This document shows, piece after piece, positions 44,107 to 55,400 of a stretch of 64,000 nucleotides of DNA. The position numbers and the translations under genes are program-made. The stretch is taken from assembly GCA_028023455.1 (NCBI GenBank), contig JAQFVV010000553.1, forward strand, positions 248,001 to 312,000, written 5' to 3'. The notes under the pieces are model-generated. The model was not told the DNA's origin. It ran no database searches and worked only from the letters and a program-made list of their open reading frames with translations. Every line of letters starts with the position of its first letter. The stretch's first letter is position 1. Source of the stretch: Epiperipatus broadwayi (lineage: Eukaryota; Onychophora; Udeonychophora; Euonychophora; Peripatidae).

Positions 44107-44405
44107 GTGACACATAGGCATATTTCCTTTTAGTATCAAGTTATTTCTATCAAAAGCACTCCAACCAAGTTTAATTCTATGATTAATTTCATCCGTTATG
44201 TTTCCATCTGTATTAATAATCTGACCAAGGTATTTGTAGCTGTTAACTTCTTCTAACTCATCATAATCAATCTGACTTTATTGAAAAAATTAAAAGACTG
44301 AAAAGGGGTTGGGCTGGACATATTACTAAAAGAGATGATAATACATGGACGATTTAAATCTTAAACTGGATTCTAAGAGATTTTAAAAGACCCTCCAGTA
44401 TTAGT
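44107..44405. pseudogene. RTE-like LINE fragment with a 5' inversion (twin-priming structure)
   Basis: The minus strand of 44110-44276 encodes IDYDELEEVNSYKYLGQIIN followed by RIKLGWSAFDRNNLILKGNM, the RT/thumb part. The plus strand from 44282 encodes EKIKRLKRGWAGHITKRDDN, which lies further downstream in the same protein, and continues to about 44400 with one stop. The upstream part is thus inverted and placed before the downstream part, with some residues missing between them. That is the structure produced by twin priming during target-primed reverse transcription. Confidence 0.7.
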
Positions 44406-44615
44406 GCCATTTCTGAAACTTTGACACACCATTTTAATGCTAGCTATGTTAGAATTATAAAACTTAATTCTATGATAAAGAAAACTGGTATTTAATCTGG
44501 TTGTTTACTTCAGAAATGATTCTGGTAGTTCCATTACTTTAAATCATCTTCTGTGATCATCTTTAGGATATTTTGGGACAGGTTTTTATTTTTAAAATAG
44601 CAAAACTGCAAACTA
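44406..44615. other. Anonymous sequence
   Basis: Nothing recognised. Confidence 0.4.
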
Positions 44616-44619
44616 AGAA

Positions 44620-45295
44620 ATATTAATTTGTTATTTTAAAAAAATCTGAAGATGTCAGTATTTCCAATAGTCAGTGAAGATGAAATTGTATCTTTTCCAG
44701 TTTCCTTATGTTTGATCTTACCTCCACACCTTTAACCTTTTTGGTTCTTTGTTCTCCAGTTTGTGAGATTTTTTTTTGAGAAAATTTCTGGAATAACAAA
44801 AACATGATTTTTTGTATAGTTTATTAAATGTTATTACTTTTAAGCAGGAATTGTATAATAATTATTTAAAATCAAAAGAATACACATAGACACTTTGATT
44901 TTATTTGTATATGTTTTATTTTTAAAAATAGAAGTTAATAAATTTGATTGTAACTTTAATAAAAAAAATCCTGATAGTACAATGATGATGACTTGTGAAA
45001 TTGATCACTGATAGTTTACCAATATCATGGTAGAATCATTTGAGATATTCTAAAAATTATAAATGCAATTTTAATATGACAGATTTTTAAAGATTTATCA
45101 GTACTTCAGATTTATTTGTTTCCATTTTAAAAATAATGTTTACTCAACAAAGTTTTATTAAATTTCCTTGAATCACAACATGTTGATGAAAAAACTGCAA
45201 ATATAATTTTTAAGAATGTTTTTCTCTATAAGTTTAAATTTCTAAGAACTCTTGTCTAATTTGCTGAGTTTTAATATACAATAGTGGTTTTATAC
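44620..45295. repeat. Dispersed repeat family K, uninterrupted copy
   Basis: Similar to 2010-2900 over several hundred bases and, at its start, to 41690-41730. It lacks the hAT-like insertion of the first copy, so it serves as a related empty site. No coding capacity. Confidence 0.5.
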
Positions 45296-45487
45296 TAAAA
45301 TAAAAGGTTGAATATTGACAAAATCTGCCACCAGGGCTAATAATAGAAAATGAGGCAGGTTGTGGATTGACTGATATTTTAATAGTGTTAACTGAAATAT
45401 TGCCATAACTTTTTTTTGCGAACTCCCATGTTGAGGTTATGAAGAAATAGTTGAAAAAATTGACATTAATTTAAATCACCTTCAGCA

Positions 45488-45640
45488 AACTAAAAGTTGA
45501 AACAGAAGCAAAACTTTCCATACAGTAGCGCCATCCAGTAGAAACCAGAATAATCAATAGCACTACTGTATGGAGTGTTTTGCCTCTGTTTTAAGCTTGT
45601 GTAAGCATAGGAATATTTAATGGTTCAAGCTAAAAATTAC
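45488..45640 (+). mobile_element. Family A retroposon, short form
   Basis: Hairpin of GAAGCAAAACTTTCCATACAG and CTGTATGGAGTGTTTTGCCTC around a short centre, followed by the family tail (GTGTAAGCATAGGAATATTT). AACTAAAAGTTGA (45488-45500) and AAGCTAAAAATTA (45627-45639) are a plausible decayed target duplication. No ribozyme. Confidence 0.65.
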
Positions 45641-46275
45641 TGCTATCAATTATGTCAAGTCTAAACAGTCGTCAGTCTTTTATATATTAAATAATGCGGT
45701 ATTCACATTAAAGAAAATATTAATTTTATTTTAAAAGTATTGTAATTTTTTTGTTCTTATTTATATTTAAACTGACATCAAAGTTTTATATATTATATAA
45801 CACAACGTTATGATTAAAGGAAATATTAATTTTATGTATTCTAAAAGGAATTCTAATATTTTTTGTTCTTATTTATATTTTAAGGTAATTTTATTATTTA
45901 AAATGTATGTTATTAATTTCTACAAGAAGTCTATTTTTAAAGCAGCAGGAAGGAAATAAGAATTGAAATGTTTTTTGCTTAACGCAAAATATAATTGATA
46001 GTTTATTAAGAAATTTTTATAAGTACTTCTAAGCGAGCTAAGTAGGTGTAATCACACAAGATCAAAAGCACTAGATTAAATATAAAAGGCATTACTATAT
46101 TTATATAAGGACGCCAGATTTTGTTTTAAAAAATCAAAAACAAGTAAACGCTTTGATTAAATTTTTAAAAAAGTATCTATAGCAGATAAATAAATTTTTT
46201 CTTTCTCATAATATTGCAACCGAATTTTTATATATACCTATTTAAAAGTCGGCAATAAATTAAATTGCTAAATAT
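45641..46275. other. Anonymous AT-rich sequence
   Basis: A segment around 45690-45760 (TTTATATATTAAATAATGCGG..TTAAAGAAAATATTAATTTTA) is repeated in diverged form at about 45785-45870. No gene. Confidence 0.4.
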
Positions 46276-46279
46276 TATA

Positions 46280-46650
46280 TTGTAATGTGATATGACTACT
46301 TCTTTATCTAAGTCAAAAATCTCTCAGCCACAATGGTCAGAGAAACCTGTTAACCACCTCTTTCCCTTTACGTTCCCCATTGAAGGTTTTCCCACATTTC
46401 TTCTCTATCCTGCTCTATACCATTTCTGCAACATCATTTTTGTCCACTCTGTGACCTTTGTATCCATATCCCTATTATCTATTTCCAACCCTAGCATAAA
46501 GACCAACAACCCATTTTCTTATTACTTGGTCTATATTTATTCTCCCACAGTTTCATTATTTGAACCTTTTCTGTTGGAAGCATTTACATTCTATTTAACA
46601 AATGCCTAATATTTTTTATGCCTTTCTTATATAACCTGCAGACTAAATCA
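46280..46650 (-). mobile_element. CR1-like LINE, 3' fragment
   Basis: The complement of 46280-46640 matches the end of the LINE at 37800-38175 (AGAAACCTGTTAACCACCTC is the complement of its AGGTGGCTAACAGGTTTCT; also TGACCTTTGTATCCATATC). A plus-strand open frame of 105 codons across it is only the antisense of this fragment. Target-side end: TAATGTGATATGAC. Confidence 0.7.
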
Positions 46651-46689
46651 CCCACATTTCTCCATTCATGTATATATTCTCTACCCTAG

Positions 46690-47050
46690 AGTCATCTATC
46701 GTCACTTTGAGTAATCAATGAATAATAGATGGTATTTATAAAATTCTCACCTTCAGACTAAATGGTTTCTAGGTTTAGTCTTCATCAGTTAAGATTAGGA
46801 TTCAAAGCTGAAACTTATGCACTTATACATCTAACATTTCTTTTTGCTCCTTTATACTATTCAAGATAGTAATCTGAAATTTAAAACCAGAGTTTTCTAA
46901 GTAGATCTGCTATCCGATCACAATCAGTTTATATATATTTCTAAGAATTCAGTAAAGAACTATAGGTCCCTCTACTCTTTGGCTAGGTAAATTAATGCCA
47001 AAAATAATATCACATGACCTATCATATGCTTACTCCTATACTTCCAATAG
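46690..47050 (-). mobile_element. Family A relative with a hammerhead
   Basis: Shares GAGTAATCAATGAATAATAG with the family's GAGTAATCAATGGATGCC block, and TATCACATGACCTATCATATGC with the family tail. It carries a hammerhead at 46748-46797. More diverged than the other copies; a related half occurs at 49125-49215. Confidence 0.5.
46748..46797 (-). ncRNA. Hammerhead ribozyme motif, core intact, stem II weak
   Basis: Minus strand: UCUUAA, core CUGAUGA (complement of 46782-46788), AGACUAAACCU (stem II reduced to AG/CU), A, GAAA, C, loop CAUUUA, GUC triplet, UGAAGG. Stem I pairs 5 of 6 positions, and stem III is A-U plus C-G with a 6-base loop. A single change restoring AGGU/ACCU would explain stem II. 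Confidence 0.55.
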
Positions 47051-47499
47051 TAGTTATTTTCATTCATCTTAATCTTGGTAGATTGAAAAGCTCCTGAAAG
47101 ACTAAAGGGTTAACCCAAATCATAAATTTACTACTATACACACAAGATTCTTATTATTTCTTTTAAATGTATTTTATTTTCTATTGCATTTTATTACCTA
47201 CATTTCCAAAGCAGCACTTAGGCTAAGAATTTAATACATATTACTTAACTTTTGCAAAGGGATTCCAGATTATTCAATTATTTATTTATTTATCTGTTCA
47301 TCCCTTATAAATTCATTTAACTGACTATTCAAATATCATCTATCCTTTCACCTACTTATTATCCATTGATCCATTTGCCTATCCACCTAGCTATCTATTT
47401 GTCTATCTATCTACCTATCGCTTATTTATCGGTCCATCTATTTGTTTGTCATATTTACTAATGTAATATTTTGTCTATCTATTGATCTACTTACCTACT

Positions 47500-47802
<303 letters not shown>

Positions 47803-48645
47803 AATAATTGAAATCAATTTTTTTCTTAAACTGTTTATAAATTTATAATATAACTCTAAATAATTGATTTAATTGCAATGATTAATTGTGTTAAAAAATG
47901 TTAAGCAAAAGACAAATTATTGCAAATAATATACTGAATGCCATAGTAGGTTTGATGATTAACTTTATCGTAAAAAATGGGACAATGGATGTATTGATAA
48001 AAACTAAGTCAATCATTAAAAAAAAATATAAACAACACTTACAAGTGGATGAACACTATTCTCTACTATGTATGAGACTATGTATGAGAGTGATATATTG
48101 TGTGAAGATTGAGATGTTTGGTATCTTAATTGTTTTAAAGAATAAAGGTTGTTTGCAAGATATGTGCACAGATGTAAGATTGATGGTTGTCATATGGTTA
48201 AATTAAGATGATGGGTGCAGTGATACCCTCCTCCCTAAAAAATAAAAGTTGAAAATATCTGCAATATAACAGGTATTCCCCTTCCAAAAGTGTTAAGTTA
48301 GACAGAAGTCAGACCTTATCTTGTGTGAGAGGATGGAAATGGAAGAATGTCAAATGGTGATAACAGAAATGGAGATTCATGTATTTGATACCTATAAATT
48401 CACATGAACCTTTTTAGCAAAATATTGATAAAACAATGACAAGAAATATTTGGACATGTTTGATATCTTAGGGCTCACCAACAATGCTAATTCAGTTAAA
48501 ATACGTTTTAAAGATCAATTACATTTTTTCATATCTGTTATAAATGTAAAAATGCTGGATGTTTTAAAAAAGTTTAAGATTATACATAATGACACTGATA
48601 AAAAATGATTGTATTTATAGAAGCAATAATTCCGTTTTTTCTCTC
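47803..48645. other. Anonymous sequence
   Basis: A 102-codon frame (47898-48206) has no recognisable domain. The ACCTTATCTTGTGTGAGAGG at about 48312 recalls the B2 unit (CCTATCTTGTATGAGAGTGG at 25373), so part may be a B2 remnant. Confidence 0.4.
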
Positions 48646-48649
48646 CATT

Positions 48650-48995
48650 ATTATACTTCTTAGTGGATGCCTTAGTGATCAATATATTCCACATTTTAAT
48701 GCTTAATAAATCCCTATCCTGTGCTCTCCCTATCCCATATCCCTAGACTAGGTTCTGGCTTACAGCTTTCATTCATGAGGGGATTTGCATCAGGGAGCAG
48801 GGAGCCTATCTTTTGGATCTAATGTACTAGAAAGTAACCTGGAAACATTGCATAGGATAGCACTAAATAGGCCTTCATTAAGCACTGCCATCAGTAATCA
48901 ATAAGTTTATGCTAGAAAGTATAATGGTATTGAGAAAAAAATGCTGCTGAACATAATTGTGTAAGCATTACATAGACCGGGATCATGAAATGTGT
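48650..48995. mobile_element. Family A copy with degenerate hammerhead
   Basis: The left part has GTGGATGCCTTAGTGATCAAT. The interior minus strand (about 48740-48790) reads CCCCUCA, UGAAUGA, AAGCUGUAAGCC, AGAACCUAGUCUAGGGAUAU, an eroded form of the family ribozyme with the GUC triplet and stem I still visible. The right part has a TTGCATAGGATAG segment and GTAAGCATTACATAGACC. Confidence 0.5.
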
Positions 48996-49314
48996 TATTG
49001 GTGATAAATAATAAAGTAAAATATGTATTTCACCTTTAATAAAAATTGAAATTCACATCTAGAATAAAAAAGAGATATCATAATTTATCTGTTCAAAAAT
49101 GATCATAATTATTAGTGCATTTGTTGAAAGGCTGTAATAATCAATGAATATATAAGAGAGATATAGTATTTATAAAGATAAACTAACACTGAAGATGGTG
49201 GGGGTGATGTTATTGGCTCACCAAAAAGACAAATTTAGTCATTATGCAATTTAAAGGTTTTCTACCATTTTCAGTAACAGTACCACACATTTTACAATGA
49301 AAGAGTGATGAATT

Positions 49315-49335
49315 ATATATATATATTAAATATAA
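49315..49335. repeat. TA microsatellite beside a family G copy
   Basis: Short run of TA dinucleotides. Confidence 0.7.
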
Positions 49336-49495
49336 CAGTAACTATTATATACAGTGTTTTCAATCTGAAGAAGTATTTTTGGTTAATTTTGTAACCTTCC
49401 TCAACTGCAGTTAAACTCGAGGAGGTTTAAGGAATTAACTGAAAGTACTTTTGCAGATTGAAAGGTCTGTATATAATAGTTAATTACCATTATAT
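49336..49495. repeat. Family G fold-back repeat, second copy
   Basis: Palindrome with outer arms AACTATTATATACAGTGTTTT and its complement. The minus-strand arm (49364-49410) reads CUGCAG, UUGAGGA, AGGUUA/UUAACC stem with CAAAA loop, AAAA in place of GAAA, AUACUU, CUUCAG. The plus arm has CUCGAGGA, GAAA, GUACUU, UUGCAG. Read together with 23941-24108, the ancestral core was probably CUGAGGA, which fits CUGANGA. Confidence 0.6.
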
Positions 49496-49520
49496 ATATT
49501 ATTTTTATTGTTATTACAAT

Positions 49521-49900
49521 AGTTTTTTAATTATCACATGATCCCCATTTCTTATGCTTGCACATAACTGTTATTAAAACAGGCAAAACTCTCCATACAG
49601 TAGTGCCACTCAGTGCCAGCCAGAGTAATCAATGGATGCCAGAAGACTTGTGCATAAAATCCCCATCTAGTGCCTACTCATCTGGAGGGTTACATTAGAT
49701 CCTAAGATCTAGATGCAGTGCTCTCAGATCCAAGGTTCCTCACTAACAAAGGTCACAAGCCAGAAACTAGTCTGGGGATATTGGATGAGTAGGCTCTAGA
49801 TGGGGATTTTATGCACAAGCCTTCTGGCATCTATTGATTACTCTGGCTGGCACTGAATAGCACTACTGTATAAAGAGTTTTGCCAGTTTTTTTAATTAAT
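49521..49900. mobile_element. Family A retroposon, inverted form with plus-strand hammerhead
   Basis: The left end is tail-first (CACATGATCCCCATTTCTTA, TAACTGTTATTAAAACAGGC), followed by complementary arms (CTCCATACAGTAGTGCCACT and AGCACTACTGTATAAAGAG). AGTTTTTTAATTAT (49521-49534) and AGTTTTTTTAATTAAT (49885-49900) could be a target duplication, though low in complexity. The ribozyme is at 49736-49779. Confidence 0.7.
49736..49779 (+). ncRNA. Family A hammerhead ribozyme with two core mutations
   Basis: Outer stem I AUCCAA/UUGGAU and inner stem I UUCCUCA/UGGGGAU are intact. The core is CUAACAA (49743-49749; G5 and G8 changed to A). Stem II GGU/GCC, GAAA (49763-49766), CUA, GUC (49770-49772). 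G5 and G8 are invariant, so this copy should not cleave. Confidence 0.7.
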
Positions 49901-50034
49901 GAACATTTATTTCAATATTTTTAAAAAATTATAGATATAGCTTAAATTTGAAGAGATATCAACTCCAATCATCAGGTATATGTTTTTTTTACTGTAGTAT
50001 ATCCAAAAATGTTATTAAAGCATTAAAACATTAT

Positions 50035-50190
50035 ATGATTACCTTTTCTAATGCTTACACAATTTGCTATAAATAGTACGCTCTCCATACAGGAATGTCA
50101 CCTAGTGTAAGCCATAGTATTCATTAATTATTATGACTTGATTTAGGTGGTACTACTATATGGAGAGTTGCTACTGTTTCAAAATTTTAT
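50035..50190. mobile_element. Family A retroposon, short form
   Basis: Tail-first left end (TATATGATTACCTTTTCTAATG), then GCTCTCCATACAGGAATGTC and CTAGTGTAAGCCATAG, facing TTAGGTGGTACTACTATATGG and AGAGTTGC. No ribozyme. Confidence 0.55.
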
Positions 50191-50194
50191 TATG

Positions 50195-50380
50195 ATAATC
50201 CTTAAGTCAGATTTCCAAAAAATCATTTACCTGAACTTGAAAATAATGCCCACTTTTTTGTATCAATGCCAAGCTATCTGACAAATAGGTTGGCAGTGAG
50301 ACATGAGAGTGGGCCCTTATTTGCAAATTTATTTAAATGATTTTTTTGGGAATTTGACTAGTGAATTATTATAATAACAT
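50195..50380. repeat. Family E fold-back repeat
   Basis: Palindrome: AGATTTCCAAAAAATCATTTA with AATAATGCCCAC on the left; GTGGGCCCTTATTTG with TAAATGATTTTTTTGGGAA on the right. Confidence 0.65.
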
Positions 50381-50477
50381 TTTCAGACTTAGTTGTTCCA
50401 TGAATAGATTTATATTAGGAGCATTATATATCTGATAAGCCATAATTTATTTGTTGGCTTGTCAAAATTTTAATTTA

Positions 50478-50721
50478 ATTTTATATATATTACACAGAGA
50501 CTAAACTCTCCATACAGTAATGCCACTCAGTGCAAGCCAGAGTAATCAATTGACGCAGAAAGGTTTGTGCATAAAATCCTTTTCTAGGGCTTACTCATGC
50601 AATTTCCTCAGACTATTTGCATCCATTGATTACTCTAGTTTGCACGGAGAGGCGCTACTGTATGGAGAGTTTAGTCTCTGTGTGGTGATTATGTGATGTT
50701 TAAGATTTGATTTTATATATT
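50478..50721. mobile_element. Family A retroposon, medium form with target duplication
   Basis: ATTTTATATATATT (50478-50491) and ATTTTATATATT (50710-50721) frame the element. Arms: ACAGAGACTAAACTCTCCAT and ATGGAGAGTTTAGTCTCTGT, nearly perfect. The CCACTCAGTGCAAGCC and GCATCCATTGATTACTC blocks are present. The hammerhead is deleted. Confidence 0.7.
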
Positions 50722-50754
50722 GTCATTGTCAATATTTTGGATTTTTTTTTTTTT

Positions 50755-51300
50755 AAATTTGGCATTGGCAAAGAAGGCATTTATTAATAGAAATAAAATC
50801 TTTTGTGAAGCTTTGAAGAGAGAATTAAAGAAAAGATTAATTAAATGCTATGTGTGGAGTGTACTGTTGTATGACTGTGAAACATGGACAATAAATAATA
50901 AAATTAAAAACATATTGGAAGTCTTTGAAATAAGATCATGGAAAAAAATAGAAAAAATCAGTTGGATAAATAAAATAACAAACGAAGAAGTTTTGAAAAG
51001 AGTAAATGAAAAAAAGAAGATTGATTGAGGAAATTAAAAATAGAAAGAGAGACTGGATTGGACATGTATTAAAAAGAGAGTATAATTTTATGAAAGATGT
51101 TTTGAAACAATTGGTGAGTGAAAGAAAGAAGAAAAGACAGAAAAGATTGACATTTCTGGAGGATATAAAAGATTTCAAGAGTTATACGGAATTGAAGAGC
51201 TGGGCAATGAAGAGAACAGAGTAGAAAAATGGATGAATTGGAGATGACTGTTCTCTGAAGTTGTCCCTGGGTCAGAATACCATTGATGATGATGATATCA
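50755..51300 (+). pseudogene. LINE ORF2 C-terminal fragment, clade unassigned
   Basis: The first frame reads AKKAFINRNKIFCEALKREL followed by KKRLIKCYVWSVLLYDCETW and KISWINKITNEEVLKRVNEK. A frameshift at about 51010-51025 leads to RKRDWIGHVLKREYNFMKDV and further to about 51224. This block (YVWSVxLYxxETWT, ISWxxKxTNEEVLxRV, WIGHVLRH) is typical of a common invertebrate LINE pol. The copy ends in GATGATGATGATAT, a short terminal repeat. Confidence 0.75.
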
Positions 51301-51419
51301 AATATTCAAATGTTGAAAAATCTTCTACAATTGTATTTAGAAATATCTATCAACAAATGCAGTAATTAGATAAACATAAGTGTTTTACATATTTTTAAAT
51401 ATGTTAAACTATTTTACAG

Positions 51420-51725
51420 ATCAAACAAGTCTGAATACAATTTATAAGTAAGATTCCCAAAGAATCATTTAGATAAACCTATAAATAATGTCCACCTTTT
51501 ATTATATCAAGGCTACATTACTTTATCGGGTAAAAGATGATCACTTTCACTCGATCTTCAGTTTGGTATACAGTAGTAAATCAAGCATCGATACTATAAA
51601 AGGGCTGAAAGGTTTTATTGATGATGATTTTATTTTTACATCAACCAAGCCAATTCACAGTTTCAAGTAACAATTTATAATACTTTAAAGTACAAGTATA
51701 CTTTATATATCTGAAATCTAGATAT
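51420..51725. repeat. Family E repeat copy (empty site for the hAT at 58893)
   Basis: ATTTATAAGTAAGATTCCC, AAAGAATCATTTAGATAAACC and TTTTATTATATCAAGGCTA match the sequence on both sides of the hAT insertion at 58893-59623 without the insertion. A 60-codon frame (51488-51670) inside it is not supported as a gene. Confidence 0.6.
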
Positions 51726-52495
51726 ATTGGAGAATTTGAATACAGGCTTTGAAGCTCCCTTCTGCCATCCACTCTACCTCATACAACCAATACCCATAAC
51801 TACATACATATGAAAAAAATAAATGATCTCCAATATATATATAATCAATACTCAATTTATATTAAAAATCTTAAAATTTTAATGGATAGGCTTCAATCTT
51901 CTCCCCTCACCAATTTTTCAATCACCCATACCATTGAAAACCTGATGATAAAATGCCCAAATCCCTTATTGATGCCAATATTATTATCATTCCCAGGTTG
52001 GTTTTAAATCATTCTGACCCCTCCTGTATAGGACCCTTGTCCATTTAAATACACAGAAAAGGGATGGGCAGAATACAGGCTGAATCTGTAATATTTGAAG
52101 ACAAATATATATTTAAATACAATTGTATGATATATACTTTTAAGCTAGATGTAATTAGAAGAGATTCGAACCCAGACTTTCAAACTCCCTTTAGTCATTC
52201 ACTTCCATCCTATACAACTGACACACACTACCACTGATCTCCAATATATTTCATGCTGAACCCACACTCATCAGTTGATACAGATCATTATCTCTCATAC
52301 ACGTATATAACCAGTGCTCAGTTTATATTAAAACAGAAAATCTTCACACTTCAATAGATAGGCTTCAATCTATTCTATCCTGTTCAAAGATTTGCTATCT
52401 TAATATAAACTGAGCACCGATTATACATATGTGTGGGAGATAATAATCTGGACCAACTGATGAATGCTGGTTCAGCACAATATATATATATATTG
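51725..52495. mobile_element. Family B retrozyme-like element, tandem plus inverted part
   Basis: Minus-orientation unit (51725-52090), partial second unit (52130-52390), then a plus-orientation piece (52386-52480). The box-B-like segment recurs about 430 bases apart and in the second unit is a perfect GGTTCGAATC on the minus strand (52160-52175). The second unit carries a hammerhead (52230-52295) and the inverted piece carries half of one. In the inverted piece CUGAUGA (52457-52463) and AUGCU..AGCA are present, but GAAA is replaced by a TA microsatellite. Confidence 0.65.
52230..52295 (-). ncRNA. Family B hammerhead ribozyme, core intact, short stem III
   Basis: Minus strand: GAUAAUGAUCUGUAUCAA, core CUGAUGA (complement of 52268-52274), stem II GUGUG/AGCAU (partly paired), GAAA, UAUA, UUGGAGAUCA. 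Stem III is one pair with a 2-base loop, AUA triplet. Outer stem I GAUC/GAUC pairs perfectly. Confidence 0.6.
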
Positions 52496-55400
52496 TACCT
52501 AACTGAAGTGTCACTTAGTTCCAAGAGGTAATGAAGGTTATCTTAGCTTAACCTTTTGTTTAAAATTTCGGATTTAAAAAAAAATAATGATAATAAAAAT
52601 GGAAAGTAAGTTAGTTAATTATTAAAATAGGATAATCTAAATATTTTAATAGTGTCAGTTGGTTTGATAAGGGATGTTAGGTAATAATTTAACATAAGCA
52701 AATGTTAAAAAATTTAATTGTGAATTGATAAATAATATTAAATGTATTCTAAAATAACTACTGTATAATCCATTTAAATGTCTAAAGAATAATAATTAGA
52801 TATTATAAATGTCGGAATAATTAAGTAATAAATTAAAAAAAAATGATATGTAAGTTTTTATTAAAAAAGAAATAAGAATATTTGTTATTAGTTTTGTAGT
52901 TTAGCATTCAGTTATAAAAAATTATTTAGATTAAATATTCATTAACATTTTATTGTTGTAATTTTAAAAATAATTTTAAACAATTAATGTAAGGCCAGAT
53001 GTATGTGAGAATATGTGCATGCATAGACATGGAAACATAAGAATAAAAAATAATTTAATTCCAATATTGTTTAAAATAAGTAAATAAAGCAAATGTGTGG
53101 ATAAAATTATTTTTAATGAAATATTTAAGGGTTTAATAAAGAGTATAACTTTAAATTTTATATTTATTACTATTGTGTTGTATAAAATATCATTAAAAAA
53201 ATGTTGCATAATATTTGTTAATAATAAAATTTTGACTTTGCAGCTGAGAGTCATGTGGTATGGGAAAATTATATTGATTACGTCAGTAGATTGATTCCAC
53301 AGCTGGTTTGTCAGAATATTAAAATTTAATAAAAATAGTTTTTATTGGTTTTTACATGAATTGTAGGTGGATGAAAAATTGCAAGATAAAATGGAGATCG
53401 AGGGATCATTCAGGGGCTGATCTTGTTTTGATTCAACTGGTGCTGGATCTTAAAATTTTGTTAATAAAAGTAATTTTTTAAAAAAGCTTGATTTTTCTAA
53501 AAAAAATACAAGTATGTTTAAAATATTTAAAATCGTCTTGTAATGATGGAGGGCTAAAAGAAAAGGTAATCCATTTTTCTGACAATTTGAATTTCAGTCG
53601 AGGCATAGAAATTATAGTAAAAAAAATGTTTGGAATAAATGAAGCATCTCACATATTATATGACTTTTATTTATTTATTTTTCTTTACTTGGAAGTAAGG
53701 TTAAAGAACAAATTATTAATCATTTCCATAGATAAGCATTCGGTTGCATTAAACTATTTTGAAAGTAAAATATTAATTGTTTTTCCTGTTAGATTAAAAG
53801 TATATGTAAAAAAAAAAGAGAAAAAAATTTTAAGTTTAAAAAGGATCGTTATAAGGAAGCTACTGCATTCGATTACAGTGAAACTATAAAGAATGATTTT
53901 TTTTTTTAAAAGAAAAAAGTTATTACTTAGATCTTGACATAAGTGAAATGATTTGTTTAGCTAAACGCAAACAGATAAAATACATATATTTTAAAGGATA
54001 ACTCTTATTTACACAGTAAGAAAGGACAAGTATTCGGAAATAAAACTTTAAAGCAATCTGTAATGACTAATAATGAATTTATAGTTATTGAGTACATTAT
54101 ACATGGTCATACTTGCCAGTATTTATAAATAACTTTATGGCATTAATTATAGCTTATAAACTGAGAAACGTCTTGAATGATAAAAAAATTTCTGCTCTCA
54201 TATTTAAAAGTAATGAAAGGAAATTGGTTTTAAAAATAAAACACGTCTTGGAATATTATTAGGAAACTATTTAAAAAACAACAACTATATTTTAAAAGAA
54301 GTGTTTTCCTAAAAAAGGATAAAGAAATTCAGATAAAGAGATATATATTATTATTATGATATACGTTTTTGAACTCGGGATCCTATAAATAATTAAAGTG
54401 TGTTCAGCTGAAGAATTTATTTTGTTTTATGCCGGCTTAATCTTATTATTTAAGTTTTTTTTTTTAAATTGTTTTTAAAAAAAGTATTATTAAAGAACTA
54501 TTGAACATTTTCGTTTGGAAATGATTGCCATGTGTATAAATGTATTAATTGAAGCTTCGAATTCGGATAGATATTTTAACCTGGATAAATTATGAAATGG
54601 AAAAAAATCATTACGGAACAGAAATATGAACTTGAGTTAATGTATTCTTATTTTTTTTATGGTCTGCTTTATTGGTTTTAAAAAAAAGAAAACTATAAAA
54701 ATATTTATGCTATTAAATTTTTATGTAACACTTTTTGCATAAATATACAGGTAAACTAGGGTTATAATTTTAAAACAAAATAGGTTTATTAGAATGAGCA
54801 AATGTTTTTTTGCCATTCTTAAGTAGATTTAGTTCATTTATTAAGCATTACACTAGCTAGTTTCTATTTAATAATTTCAGTTATAGAGATTTAAATATCA
54901 CAGTCTTATTTTTATATAAATGGGATGTTTTATTCAATTTTATTTTAAATTTACTAAAGAAGTTTATCAGAGAATATCCATTCATTTGTTTTATGAATGT
55001 TATATTAAGAATAACTACAAATATTTTATATTCATTGAGAAGTAAATATTCTTGCATTTAATTTACAATTTCAAAAGTCCACTAGTTACTATATTTTTAG
55101 CATTTAATATTTTGTTATGTGTGCATTGTGCCTTGCCTAGAATTTTATATGCATTTAAGTTTAAAGTATTTTCTACAGTAGTCAGTTGACATATAGTTTA
55201 CTTTGTTGGTTCGAACATTGGATATACGTTTTGTATTATTTTTATAAATTTCTTACAAATAACTTAGTTAGTTTAAGTGAAGTATATATCTTGCTATTAG
55301 TAAGTATTTGTTAGCCTCATAGAGTTAGGCTTAGTTAATAATTTTTGAATATGCTTATGGAGTAGATAAAATCCTCCATCCTTATTGTATTGTATTTCCA

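Noticed and set aside
46292-46609. 105-codon plus-strand frame
   Set aside because: It is antisense to the CR1-like LINE 3' fragment on the minus strand.
53488-53889. 133-codon frame as a host gene
   Set aside because: AT-rich, no recognisable domain, no exon or promoter support, and frames of this length are expected in such AT-rich DNA only occasionally; evidence is insufficient.
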